This document shows positions 45,970 through 57,599 of a DNA stretch of 64,000 nucleotides, one piece after another. Under the pieces are notes generated by a model that was given only the letters and a program-made list of their open reading frames with translations, ran no database searches and had not been told where the DNA came from. Numbering within the stretch: the first letter of the stretch is position 1; every line of letters begins with the position of its first letter. The position numbers were made by a program, and so were the translations under genes. The stretch comes from Linum tenue (Eukaryota > Streptophyta > Magnoliopsida > Malpighiales > Linaceae): NCBI GenBank assembly GCA_946122785.1, contig CAMGYJ010000008.1, positions 3,807,742 through 3,871,741 of the forward strand, in the 5' to 3' direction.

Positions 45970-47294
45970 TCTACACAATATATAATAGCAGGAAGGGGAA
46001 AACTGTTGCTCCATTTCAAATTTCTTGCAACGAGAGTGAAAGTAGGAAGGGCATTTTGGTCTTCACAATTACCAATCTTTTATTCATTAAAAAGACACGT
46101 ATTGGGATTCGAACCATGACCACTTTAAAGAAAATCAAGGATTATAACCAATCACACTAAGTACATTTGTTGTATCTTTTTAAACTAAAAACATATAATA
46201 GCAGGGAGAAAAAATCATTCCCCCATTTCAAATTCCCTACTCCATGAGCATTTGTAGGAATGGTAGAATAGGGAGTGTCAATTTTTTTCTCTTTGCTCTG
46301 TGGAACGGCCAACTTACCGTACACATGCGGATTTAAACGGGTTCAGAAGTGTCAATTTTTTTCTTTAAGCCCTTTTATTTCTCAGTGGTGGTAAAATATA
46401 TATGAAAAGGCAAAATAAAATACTCATTTTTATTGCTAAAAAAAATTTAACAATAATCTAATGCATGAATTCTAATAGGCTAACCGCTAATCATAAAATA
46501 AAAGAGTTGAATGGGCCTGACCTACACGGGATTTGGCCATCAAGTAAAACAAATTAACATAATGGGTTTGCCATTCTAAAACAAACTATTTTCTCTATCA
46601 TAAGATATATTATGCTATTATTTTATATATTAGTGGCTAAAATATAATGTATTTTAAAGTTATTCAATGGTTCAACCTCGACCGTCCCAATTAGTTCAAT
46701 TTTTATGATTTCAAATATATATTATGTAAGTATTTGATATCATAATGATTAAATTATAGTGTATTTCATAGGGAATCGTTTGATATTTGTTAGTAAAAAC
46801 TAAACAGAAAGATCTATTTGGTTATTTTTAACATTAAAACGATCCTAAACATTTTCCGTTTCCTTTAGAATTTCTATGGTTTTATTCCCGAATCAGTGAT
46901 GTGCAAATGGTGAATTGCAGTCATCTCTTTTCTTTCACTATTTTTTATTTTCAAATAGAAAGTTGAAAACTAAGAATCATTAGAGTTTGGCATGGGTCGG
47001 TCAAACATGCTGAATTTCAAGTTTTGGCCCGTTTTGATCAAGTCTAATTTATAATCATGTTGTTCCCCGATACCCGATAAAAATCTCAATCCAAACCAGT
47101 TTGGCAGGTGAGTCCGTGTTTACCACCATTTTCTAGGGATACAGAAACGACGATTCCTATCCCAAATCGTATTCTTCGTTCTTGATTTCTTTAGATTTTA
47201 TCATGGCCTGGCAAAAAGCAGAAAGCACAATGACGACAAGATGAAAGTTTTATAAAGCAAATTAATCGGTCAACAGGCCGAGTAAAAGCTAGCA
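45970..47294 (+). mobile_element. Non-autonomous Helitron, copy B (plus orientation)
   Basis: The 5' end is A|TCTACACAATATATAATAGCA, typical of plant Helitrons. The 3' end is the hairpin TCGGTCAACAGGCCGA followed by GTAAAAGCTAG at about 47,294. It is homologous to copy A (25,275-26,606, opposite strand) through GACTGCAATTCGCCATTTGC and AGGCCCATTCAACTC-type blocks, at a visibly lower than recent identity. It has no Rep/helicase coding capacity. The next base after CTAG is C, and homology to copy A continues to about 47,632. Confidence 0.72.
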
Positions 47295-47632
47295 ACGATT
47301 GTGAGATGCTCATTTCCCGAGAACCGGTGGGACAGGCGAGTTTTTATTCGATTTTCTGGAATTTGGTTTCTGTAAAACTTACTCCACCTCATCATACTAC
47401 CAGAAACAATATTGTTTCACAAGGTAACATGTACTTAATTTTGTTTCATAAGGCTAATTTTTGATTCGTTGCATCATTCATGTCTTTTTCCTGCTAAAGT
47501 TTACTATTTTTATCACGTGTTTCCCAAAAAGAACTATACGACAGTAAGCTATACACCCGATTACATTACCAAATTTCATACCTCACCTTCCTCCGGCCAA
47601 CTGATGGGGCCACGCTGATATATACTATAATC
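47295..47632 (+). repeat. Shared flank beyond the Helitron B 3' end
   Basis: Inverse counterpart of 24,930-25,274. Similarity fades after GGGGCCACGCTGATATATAC. A GGCCAACTGATGGGGCC pairing close to the edge could be an alternative terminal hairpin. Confidence 0.6.
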
Positions 47633-48072
47633 CTCTGTATTTTATTCACTTTTCACGATTCAATCTTCCATAATCAAAGATTCTAGCATAGCTTCTGACT
47701 TTATTTTTGGGAATTTTAGGTCGTCTTTGTTTGTCAGGTAAGTACGATGAAGTTTGTTTTCAAATTAAACGTATAAGTAGTCACTAGCCTGCTAAGTAGA
47801 GCAGAAAATCATACGATGAGTTATTCAATTAAACATTATTTGTTATGTCATCAAATGATTAATTAAGATGTATGAGTCACATTACTACTAGCTAATATAT
47901 GTGTCTCACATTTGGAGGATGTCAACCCCGTCAGACACGCGTATACATGATGACTCAACACATCCTTCCTCCAATAATATATGGTAGAGTTTTGTCTATT
48001 TTTCTTCATTTCAAATTTCCTACAACGAGAGTGAAAATAGGAAGGGTATTTTTGTTTTTACAATTAATTATT

Positions 48073-48478
48073 TATTTCATATAAAAAATATCAATATCAG
48101 AATTTGAACCCAGTTCTCTTCAAACAAAGACAACAATCATAACCAATAACACTAAACATATTTGTTGTGTCCTTTTTAATACAAAACATACACGAAGTGA
48201 TACTTTGAAAATCGGTGGACTATTCCATCATGATTAGCAAGCCCAGTAAGTCTATTGTATGTTATTTTATATAAGTTTACTATTTCATATAAAAAATATC
48301 AATATCAGGATTTGAACCCAGTTCTCTTCAAACAAAGACAACAATCACAACCAATTACACTAAACATATTTGTTGTATCCTTTTTAATACAAAACATACA
48401 CGAAGTGACACTTTCAAAATCGGTGGACTATTCCATCATGATTAGCAAGCCCACTAAGTCTACTGTATGTTATTTTAT
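48073..48478. repeat. Tandem duplication, period 208 bp
   Basis: The block beginning TATTTCATATAAAAAATATC at 48073 recurs at 48281 with only scattered substitutions. Both end in TATGTTATTTTAT. The same text, more diverged, occurs in Helitrons A and B (TTGGGATTCGAACC...ACTAAGTACATTTGTTG). Confidence 0.88.
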
Positions 48479-48828
48479 GGTGCTTGATACTGCAATTTTA
48501 ATATCAAAGTTTCATGTATTTTTATGGAAGAGACTATTCTATTACTGCGTGTTGTCTCCTTGCATTTTTCAAATTATATTTAAATTTATTACTTTTTTAT
48601 CTTTATTCTTAAATTTAGAGGATTTATATTTAAATCCTCTAAAATTCTCTCCATCGCTCAATAGTTTGCTCCCCTTTCACTTTACAAGTCTGCCTTTGAA
48701 AATCAATCTTCCGGCATCTCTTGGCATTACGATTTTATTGTTAGGGATTTAAACTGAGCAAGTAGAAGATTTCAACTCCGATATCAATCTATGGCGAATA
48801 GAATGGAGTTGCAAAAGGGAGAAATTAT

Positions 48829-49116
48829 ACAATGCTATATAGTATTGGTGCTATAGGTTTTTGCCTTTATGGTACAATTTAAAATTGTACATTTACGTTA
48901 TGGTATAACTTCAGATTGTACCTATACTTTTTTGTACAAATTCTTTTATGGTACAACTTGAACTTGTACATTTATGTGATGGTACAACTTCAAGTTGTAA
49001 AGTTGTACCATAACATAATGGTACAAATTGATTTATGGTACAACCTAAACTTATACATTTTATGTTATGGTACAACTTTGAGTTGTACATTAAAGCACCA
49101 ATGCTATATAGCATAG
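48829..49116. mobile_element. MITE-like insertion (about 288 bp) with internal TGGTACAACTT repeats
   Basis: The left end ACAATGCTATATAGTATTGG pairs inversely with the right end (ACTATGCTATATAGCATTGG after reverse complementing). The interior alternates TATGGTACAACTT and AAGTTGTAC in direct and inverted copies every 25-40 bp. No clear TSD was fixed. It lies inside Helitron C. Confidence 0.65.
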
Positions 49117-49930
49117 TAGAAGTGCTCTGCAAAAGGAGGATTAGAAATTGAATTTTTGGTTGAAACATATGCCTCTTGAGATTGAAGATAAAGTTTATAA
49201 AAATTTGATTGTACAATACATAGTGGTGGCTATTGGATCTTTAGGTCTATGGTTTTTGAAGATATCACAACTTATTTCTATCTTAAAACGAGAAATCATT
49301 GATTGATTTACTAAATTAGGTCTGTCGATTCCTTATTCAACCTACTGGACTGATAGATGAGGAGTGTCTAATTTTGTTCCTTATATTTTGATAGAGTCTA
49401 TTAGTATATTGGAGGTAACCATAATTTTGGCGTTTGTTCTCAAGTTTTTATGGTCCCCTCTTAGCTGAATTGTTAGTATATAGTTGACTTGAAACAACAA
49501 CTCTCCGTTTCTTTTTGATTAGTGGCATATTGTTCTAAATGAAAGCATTGAGCCTTTATGTAGGAATGCCAGGTTTAAGATTTAGTTTCGAACTATCTAT
49601 GGTTCGTGTGGGAATTTCAGTGAGTTTTTCTACTCTATCTTTCTTGACAATCAACTAACCAATAGCATTTTACCAGAGACTTAATTATCATTATGAAAAT
49701 GAGATCGATGATATATTTTTTATATTTTATATTCTTAAATGATGATGAAATTTCTTCAAATGTTTGACCTATATATTCTTTCTTTATGTATCATCAATTG
49801 AAAGATTGTCAATAAAATTATACGGGTTGATAGATATAAATGTAATTTAAAAATATAAATAATCAAATATGAATATTCCGGCCATAATCAAATATGAATA
49901 TTCCGGCCAACGGGCCGGGTTATAAGCTAG

Positions 49931-51490
49931 TATAATAATAGGTTAAGACAAAACAACATTCGAGTTTAATACTTCAAAATGCTTAAGTATGAGATCTAGC
50001 GAAGGGTTGATCTGAATACTAACTGTCAGCTAATAAGAGTGAGGCTTTTTGTCAAAAGGAAAAAAGAGCATGAAACAACAATCAGAGGTTCCTAAGGCTT
50101 TGTGTTTGAGTTATGTTCTTAAATAAATGAAATAACCCATGAAAAATAATTAGGTAGAACGGGACATCAACTAATAGTAAATTATATAAAAAATACAAAT
50201 TATGATTGTCGAAAGGTCCGTCTATGCAAAATCCATCGTATATGGACTAAAAGATCATTTCCAATGGCAGCGATTGCAGAAAGATACATGAGACCTGTTG
50301 ATTTTAGTTATCAAAAGTTCGTGCACGCTTTTTCAACAGAGCAGCCAATATAAATAAATAAATTAAACTCTCGTATCATATGCTGAATATTATCACATAC
50401 CGAAACTTTACACATAACTTCCTCATCTATTTTAGTAGTTACATAAGTTAAAAGTACAACAGAGCCCCAAACAATGACACAACTTTTACTCTCTTCTTTT
50501 CCTTCATTCAAGGATTTGCAAATAATCCACACTAATGATATTTGAAGTGATAACATAAAAAAAATAAAAATTTATAGCTTCTTTTTGAACTTCATATGCT
50601 GAGTGATTTCCTACATACATTTGTCTTGCTGTTTGCTTGAATCCTGTCCAAAAATTGCAACCGTGGGGTTCCACATTGGGCCGCATATGTCAAGGATTGC
50701 AGGCCGCTGAATCTGATCCAGCCTACAAAATACACGCAGACATATAAGCAGGATCCACATAGCAGGATCCATTTAGAGATACCCAATGACTCAGGTCTCA
50801 GGGTACATGTGATTCAACAAATGTGGATCGCAAAATGCTTAATTTAAGAATCACTCATTATTCCATAATTCTAGTATGCAACGAGATCATAGTCTAATCT
50901 AAATCAGATATAAGAAATAGACAACAAGAGAATACATTTTTTTTAAAAGAAAATGACAACTGGGTTTACATATGTTTTCTTTTAGTAAAACCGCACCAAC
51001 ATTGGACCTATGGTCGAATTGGTTGTTCGAACATCCATTAAATGTAACTAACTACTATTGAGTGGTCGAATTGGTTGTTCGAACATCCATTAAATGTAAC
51101 TAACTACTATTGAGTGGCCATGCATGCAAAAATATTGACTCAGAAGTTAAAGGTTCAAACATTTTCAACCTCAATCATGCTATACGCGGAGTGTGGAATT
51201 TATGTATTGTCACTAGAAACATAAATCTATATATAGGACCTCACCCCAACAGAAATTTGGAAAGTTTTAAATAAGCATTGTAATCTTTTGAGTTTACTCT
51301 TCTATATCTATTGACTCATTATATCGTGTACCTCGTCACAGATTAACTAAGTTAACTCCAACATATCCATTTAACGCGCTCAACCCAATCATGGATGGAC
51401 AAAGCAGAGATTGTTCAGTCTAGAAACATTGGTTGCAAGACTTTAACAGAGAGAGTTTAAATACATAAGGTAGTGTTAACAAGTCGAATA
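49931..51490. other. Intergenic DNA downstream of the PLC-X gene, with a 52-bp tandem pair
   Basis: No gene was recognised. At 51012-51063 and 51064-51115 a 52-bp unit starting GGTCGAATTGGTTGTTCGAA is repeated exactly or nearly so. Other text is AT-rich and unassigned. Confidence 0.5.
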
Positions 51491-54400
51491 TCACATGTAA
51501 TACATGTCATCATCAGAATAACAAGACTGTAAGCCATGTTGACTAGTACTACTGCTTACCACACAGCCATGAACGTCATTGCACCCACAGAGCAGCTTCC
51601 CATTCAGAGTGTCCATAGCTTGAAACACTCCTCCACCTTCACTTCTCTGTCCACCCCCAAACAAAACAACACATTCAGTCACCTTCCTCAGAAATAATTT
51701 ATTTCACTGCACAAATCGAGTTACTGAAATCAATTGATTCGAAACAAAACGAGTACCTTGTAGTAGTCGACGGCCAAGAAATTAGCCCATCGGTCCCCCG
51801 CAGCAGCTTCACAAGTGGCAACCATGTCCATCACACCCCCAGAGTTATCCCCACAAGCAAGTGCCTTCATCGGCGTCGACCTGAAGTAGTTCATCAGCAC
51901 CAGCGACTTCGTCGTGTCGTTCATACCCGAAGATTCCGCCCTGTTCGGACAGCTCCCCGATTTCATCCCACCATCCCCATCTGGCCCCCCCAATTAAAAA
52001 AAATTGACAATCAAGTCCTCCTCTGCCATCTCAATCTATGAACTGAACTGGGTTTTGAAATACTGACATTGGTTCTCGACCATGTAATTCCACTGGTAAG
52101 CGATGCCCTCGCTCGATTCCTTGGCCGAAATCGAGGTGAAGACGAGGAGGCGCTGGTTGTTCTTCACCATGTCGCTGACGAGCGGCCAGTCGCCGCCGTT
52201 CTTGGGCATGCTGGAGACAGGGAACCAGTACGGCATGAGCCCGGCGTCGGTGAAGACTTTGGTCAGGCCTTTGTCGGCGTTGACGTAGTCTTCGAGGATG
52301 ATGGTGACGATCTCCGATGGGTTTGCCGACATGAAACCTTCGATCTCCTTCAAGAAGTCAATTGCTGGACCCTGTGTTTTGTTATAGCGTCGGGGAAGTT
52401 AATTTACATCAGGAAGTTGGTTTACAAGAAGAAAGGGAGAAACAGGGGAGGGTTTTGGGGATTACGAAGGCAGTGAAATCGTAGCACTTGCCGCCGAAGG
52501 AATGGCACATCCAAACGTCGCCTTGGAAATCGTAGACGTCGAGCATTAGTGCCCTGACTCCATTCTGATGGAGAAAGAAAGAGACCCATCATCAGGTTTT
52601 AGTTAATGGATACAAAAACAGAATTTTGGAGTTAAAACATTAAAAAAAAAACATATGCTTATACATGCTCATTGCTTAATCATTTGATCGAGAATCAACA
52701 TTATAGATGTACTGCCATCATGAACTCATAAAAATCAGTCATTTATACGCGTAACAACTATCCGATTCTCGATGTAATGAGTGAATACGTTTAGTCTGAA
52801 TGCTTATGCTTGCTTTGGTAGCCAAATTAGTTTTTTTTATTAGTTTTTAGGTGAAGTACATGATGACTTACGTTAAGCTGGGTGGTGATGCTATCTTCCT
52901 GATTCGTTTCAGTGACTCGAGGTATCGGAGTGTGCTGCGGATACCCATCGATGGCGAATGCATTGTGGGTTGTCAAGAATGAATATTTGTTGAAGGGCAG
53001 AGAGTTGTTCTGTTTCACCAACCATAAAATTTGATTAGTTGGGATAGGAAAACATGAGAAGTATACGAGAGGAGCAAGCAAAGCAACTCCTAATTCTTCA
53101 ATGTTCATATTCAGATTCCCGGCCCTTTAGCCCAATCTGTTTTGAAGGGCCTAACTAGAAGAAAATGACAATGAGAACATCTTTTAGTAAGGCCCAACAA
53201 TTCTTTGGGTTTCATGAGCTAATCTAGTAAAAGAAACAGAAAAACAGTAATCGTGGGCCTTCAGCCGCGTTCGAAATTGGGAATGGAAAATTGAAAATAC
53301 GCTTTTTTAGTGTCATTTGAGAAATATGTTTGAAAATGGGTTTAAAAGTTCAAAATATATAGAAAAATCAGAAAAAATTAATATATATATAATATTCTGA
53401 GAAAATTAAAATTTTCATAGATTATCTCCTAAGACTCAAACATTTGATCAACATAATTTTTTATATTCGAAACACCGATGGACTACACAATTTGTGATTA
53501 CTAGTGTTTGCAAAACCATACTGATGGTATTACTGGGAAAATTGCTTGTCAGAGTCCAAGAGTAGGCGATATTAACAATATGAAACCACAAAACAATTAT
53601 TTCATTACAAAATATACTATTATTAATTTTTCCGATATATAACATCCAATACAATTTTACAATTTTGGGGTGTCCCCTGTCAAAGCCCACAGCACAAGGG
53701 AAATTCAATATGTCTGACTCTTTCACTCTTAATCCATCCCTTTTGTCTACCAAATTGGTTGGTACTCCGCCCAACTACTTGGAGATATCTGCCAGCCTTG
53801 TTTTCATTTTCAACCAAATGTGAAAAAGAACCAAGTCACCAACCAACTATGTGAACATTCCTAGGAGAATGTCACTGGTTCCCACCTATACTAATGACAA
53901 AAATCCCACTTTGACCTTTAGGATGTTTTGATTTGATCATTTGGTACATTTTAACACTTAAATTTTTTTGTTACCTTGATACGTTAATTATGATTATTGT
54001 TACGTCTTCAAATTCTAGCAAATTAATAATATCGCGCGCAATGTTCAAAGGTAGAAATTCATACACCAAATTAACGAATTCGTACCAAATGATCAAACTT
54101 GACATTTTCTATCATCTGTCATTTCTCAACCTTATCCTCCCGGAAATTCTTGTGAATTACGTACAAGGGATGAATTGATGATTTCTAAACAACAAGAACA
54201 AGCTTTTCCGTCCTTTTTAGCAAAAAAACACAAAGTGATCGGCAAGTGCGGTATCTTTTTCAGATATGGAAAGTGAACCAATTTTGAAGGGAAAGACAAA
54301 GAAAAACAGAGAAGGAAGAGGGAAACTTTTTTTACCAGGAGCTGGAACTGGTTTGTGGTGGTGGATCTAACGCAAATGGCGCCGGACGTTACTTTCTCCA

Positions 54401-54671
54401 GGCAACTGAAACAGTAGAGCCCTGCTCCACAATCTTGGTCCGACGAACATTTATCGCCCACCTACATACAAAAGCATCAATTAAACCCAATTCCCCCCTG
54501 CTTCTTTGGAAGAAGAAGAAGAAGAATTGAAATCAAGAACAGGGGTGAGAGTGAAACAGAGTTTGTCTGCCTGACCTTGCCTTCCCCCGTTGAGCACCCA
54601 AAAGCCATGATTAGCGCCGCCGCCAACAACACCCAGCTGATCGGTTTCATCATACCTGAAGTAGTGCCCAT
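51491..54671 (-). CDS. PI-PLC X domain-containing protein (380 aa, seven exons)
   Basis: This is a secreted or membrane-associated plant protein with a single phosphatidylinositol-PLC X domain of the bacterial type. Exons are 54576-54671, 54336-54461, 52872-53009, 52466-52564, 52068-52371, 51757-51980 and 51491-51646 (1,143 bp), all GT-AG and in phase. A signal peptide follows MMKPISWVLLAAALIMAFGC. Next is a Cys-rich module (GDKCSSDQDCGAGLYCFSCL). The X domain has both catalytic His motifs, FLTTHNAFA and MCHSFGG, plus NGVRALMLDVYDF and IVTIILEDYV. The C terminus has further Cys (LCGCNDVHGC) and ends DDDMYYM, with no hydrophobic GPI-type tail. The first ATG is used; an internal MM at residues 7-8 could serve as well. 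The in vivo substrate of this plant family is not established. Confidence 0.92.
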
Positions 54672-55569
54672 CGGATCGGATTACTGCCCCGATTGGTGGT
54701 GTTGCTGGGTGGGCGAAGGTGGGAAGAAAGAAAGTGTTCTTTCTTTCTTCTCCCTGTGGCCGATGGATGGATGGGGAGAGAGATGGAGATTTTGATTCAG
54801 TGTGTCTGGTTTTATAAGAGGGTTAGATCTTTGGCATTCGCTGTCACGAGGCGCGAAGCTTCATTCAGAACAAAACAGAGAGGGGGTAATAACTAAGCTT
54901 CGTAAGAACCAGATATGGCGGATGGCTCTGTCCTGGATACCATTTGCTGTCTTATACACAAAGTACGGGTCTTGATTTTTTTGTGGGGAATGTGGGAAAG
55001 GGTTTGAGTTGGGTGATCAAATCATGGAAATGGGGATTTGCCGTTCTCGCCAAAATTGGTATCAAGCTAACAGCTAGCCATTGATTGCATCATAAATATG
55101 GGTGCAATTACAACAAGATTTGGAAATGTTTATGGATAATTAATTATATCTCTATGCCACGTTTTGTTCCGTATTTTAGATTTCATCACAAAGTATCAAA
55201 ACATCGGTCAAGGAATATTCAATCCAAAATCCCAAAACTTGATTTCAGCAAAATGAAAGAACCTGAAACGGCAAAACTTGTGAATAATGTTGGCTTTATT
55301 ATTCTTAAATAATTTTTTTGTATATGAACAAGAAATGGATACTTATCCTAACAAATAGGAAAACGAACTTCCAAAATTGGATATTCGTGCGTATAAATTG
55401 TTCAGTATAATGCCCCAACTTGGTAACTCCAATACTTCCTCATTTCTCTATGAAAGAATTTCTACTAATTATACACAAGTGTGCATATGCTCATAAACTG
55501 TGTTGTCAAAATGTCTGAACATCTCTTTCTCACTTATCTCCCAAGCCCATCAAGCTCAAGAGCGCAACT
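54672..55569. other. PLC-X upstream region and COBRA-like downstream region
   Basis: The two minus-strand genes are head to tail. The minus strand reads CTCTTATAAAACC near 54,808-54,820, a plausible TATA box about 140 bp before the PLC-X start codon. No other gene was seen. Confidence 0.45.
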
Positions 55570-57434
55570 TTAGCCGAAGCATAACAACACCAACAACAAG
55601 CCAGGAATCAAAGTGCTCCACAGGCCCAAGAAATCAGATTTACGGCCAGAATTTGGCAGGAAAGGATATGAATCCGGAGAGGGTAGAATACACTCATCTC
55701 CATTAAAGTACACCTTTCGAGGAAACGCCCACCCTTGCCGCAAGCTGAAGGTGTTTGCATCCTTCTGCAGTAGGAGCTCTGACTGAACATTCCCTAGTGG
55801 CCCCGCTTCCATTAGCACGTCGTTGAAGAACTTCATCCCATAGAACATCCCCGTGTCATCTGCAATCAGCAATTCAAAACCCAGTTAACGAAACTCAGTT
55901 ATTCGTGAGAAGTACTTATATACGGATATCATTATCCATTTGACTCACTGATGGATTCATAGGGAACCAGAGGCTTGTAATCAAAGCTGAAGACTTGGGT
56001 GACATTGTTGAGATTGGGGTGCTGGACGACCAGAGTCCACAATGTGTAATTCATTCGGTAGTTGAAGTTGGTGACCGAAACTTTTACACGCCAGTACTCC
56101 TTGTAGTTGGTCTTGACGTGCCAATGGACTCGAACCGGGCACATATGGTGCGTGCACTGTAACAGTGAGGTGTTGTCCTTTCTTGGCTTGTGGATCCCAG
56201 CCATGCTCAGAATCTTGGCGTCGTTACTGATACATTGAGCGCACAAGAAAGTTAGCGATGAGCATGCGACACTGAAATTCGATCTGTTGAACTTCTCTAG
56301 TGACGACGAAACTCACTTGACGCATGTGTGTTTGTTTTCACAGCCACAAGCACATGAGGGGCAAGGAGTGATGGTGTCATTGTAGAAGGACGATAGGGAC
56401 ACACAACAACTTGGATGTTTCCTTGCTAGAAACTGAGAGTATGTACAAGTGACGTTCCAAGTCACTTCATTTCCACATGTCAAAACAACCACACGTCAAT
56501 CTAATTGCACTGTAATCCTCAAGTAACAAAGTAGTTAGTAGAAGTGACAAATTACAATCTAAACAAATTGGAATAAGAGAGAGTTTTTGGACATTACTGA
56601 GTGCCTGAGTTTTCCTGCGGAGATCAGGAGTGAGGAACTTAGTGGAAGGCACAACCTTAGCAGGGCCGCAAGTGTAGCCAGGTCCAGGACCAAGCAAGGT
56701 GAAGTTCTTGGGCACTTTCACGGTCTTGTTCGACGTCCCCGCCTGCCCAACGCTGATCTGGAACTGGGAAACCGCCGCCGATGGATCCTGCCCCCACGCC
56801 GCGACCACACCGCCTTTGCAGCAGTTCGTAAACTGCTGGTTGTAAGGCACACCGGGGAGCAAGTCCACCACCGTGGGGGTTTTCTTGCAGCTGTGGGGGA
56901 TGTTGCCTTTGAATTTCGAGCAGTCGCCTTGCTCTGTTGCCTGTGCTCCGTTCATCGCCCATATCACTTCTTTCTTCGCCCACGTCCAGCCCATTGTCCA
57001 CCCTGGATTCATTATGTGCCTGTATAGCTGGAAGTTGTTCAATGTCACAACCGCCTGTGATGATGATGGGAGGAGGAAGAAAGAAAAAAAACAGAGTAAT
57101 TGTTAGTTCCAATCTTACAATGTGTTTTGTTATTTTAGGTTAATGCTGCTCTTGGCCAAGTTAATGCTCTTACCGTGTACCCGTCGGCTGTCCAAGATAC
57201 AATGTCCCATTTGATTGTGATGTTTCCGGTGGGATCCAATGGATCATATGCAGCTGTAAAACAGAGCAAAAAACAGAGTCAAAACAGAGCACAACGGTAA
57301 ATAAATTAAGTGAAACCGGAAGAGTTGATTTCCCTCTATAATGCGGAGAGATTGAGCAAGATTGCTGTGAAGTTCTCACCCGCACAAGTGAAAAGCAGCA
57401 GAAGGGAGACAATTGGCACTGCGATTCTGATCAT
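55570..57434 (-). CDS. COBRA-like GPI-anchored protein (435 aa, six exons)
   Basis: COBRA family proteins sit on the outer plasma membrane/cell wall and influence cellulose deposition and crystallinity. Exons are 57380-57434, 57174-57253, 56598-57054, 56317-56464, 55949-56226 and 55570-55859 (1,308 bp), all in phase. The signal peptide is MIRIAVPIVSLLLLFTCAG. Next come the carbohydrate-binding-like module (YDPLDPTGNITIKWDIVSWT) and blocks WTWAKKEVIWAMNGAQATEQ and VDLLPGVPYNQQ. The central Cys-rich region holds the signature CCVS within SCCVSLSSFYNDTI and CACGC. HMCPVRVHWHVKTNYKEYWR and GWAFPRKVYFNGDECI follow. A hydrophobic C terminus after NSGRKSDF fits a GPI signal. Several N-glycosylation sequons are present. 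It resembles both COB and COBL4/IRX6, so the subclass is left open. Confidence 0.93.
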
Positions 57435-57579
57435 CTTGGAAGAGAGGGGCGCCTACTGCAATATCTGGAAAAGCAGAGGTGTTCTTCAGCTTTAATGGGA
57501 GAGATGACTTGGGAAACAAAGGAAGTCAGGGGGCACAACAGAGCGGCCTAACTACTGGTTGTTAAGCTTGGTTTGTTGT

Positions 57580-57590
57580 ATTATATACAG
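57580..57590 (-). promoter_or_regulatory. Probable TATA box of the COBRA-like gene
   Basis: The minus strand reads TGTATATAATA about 150 bp upstream of the start codon. Assignment is by spacing and sequence only. Confidence 0.5.
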
Positions 57591-57599
57591 AGCACATGT

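Larger units (their letters stand above)
47963..49930 (+). mobile_element. Non-autonomous Helitron, copy C
   Basis: The 3' end is clear: hairpin CCGGCCAACGGGCCGG, then GTTATAAGCTAG, followed by T (CTAG|T). The 5' half-hairpin is present twice because a 25-bp unit (ATAATCAAATATGAATATTC followed by CGGCC) is duplicated. The 5' end is placed at A|TCCTTCCTCC by alignment to copy B, whose CATTTCAAATTT...GAGAGTGAAA block recurs at the matching distance. The interior differs from copies A and B and contains a 208-bp tandem duplication and a nested MITE. Confidence 0.65.

Noticed and set aside
24930..47632. A single 22.7-kb giant transposon with about 1.7-kb inverted arms
   Set aside because: The two arms are inversely homologous, but each has its own Helitron 5' TC and 3' hairpin-CTAG ends, so two opposite Helitron copies explain the pattern without a giant element.
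52069..52476. 135-aa plus-strand frame over the PLC-X gene
   Set aside because: It is antisense to the exon with IVTIILEDYV and other clear PLC-X motifs.
56587..57112. Plus- and minus-strand alternate frames over the COBRA-like exon 3
   Set aside because: Only the minus frame carrying WTWAKKEVIWAMNG matches a protein family; the others are shadows.
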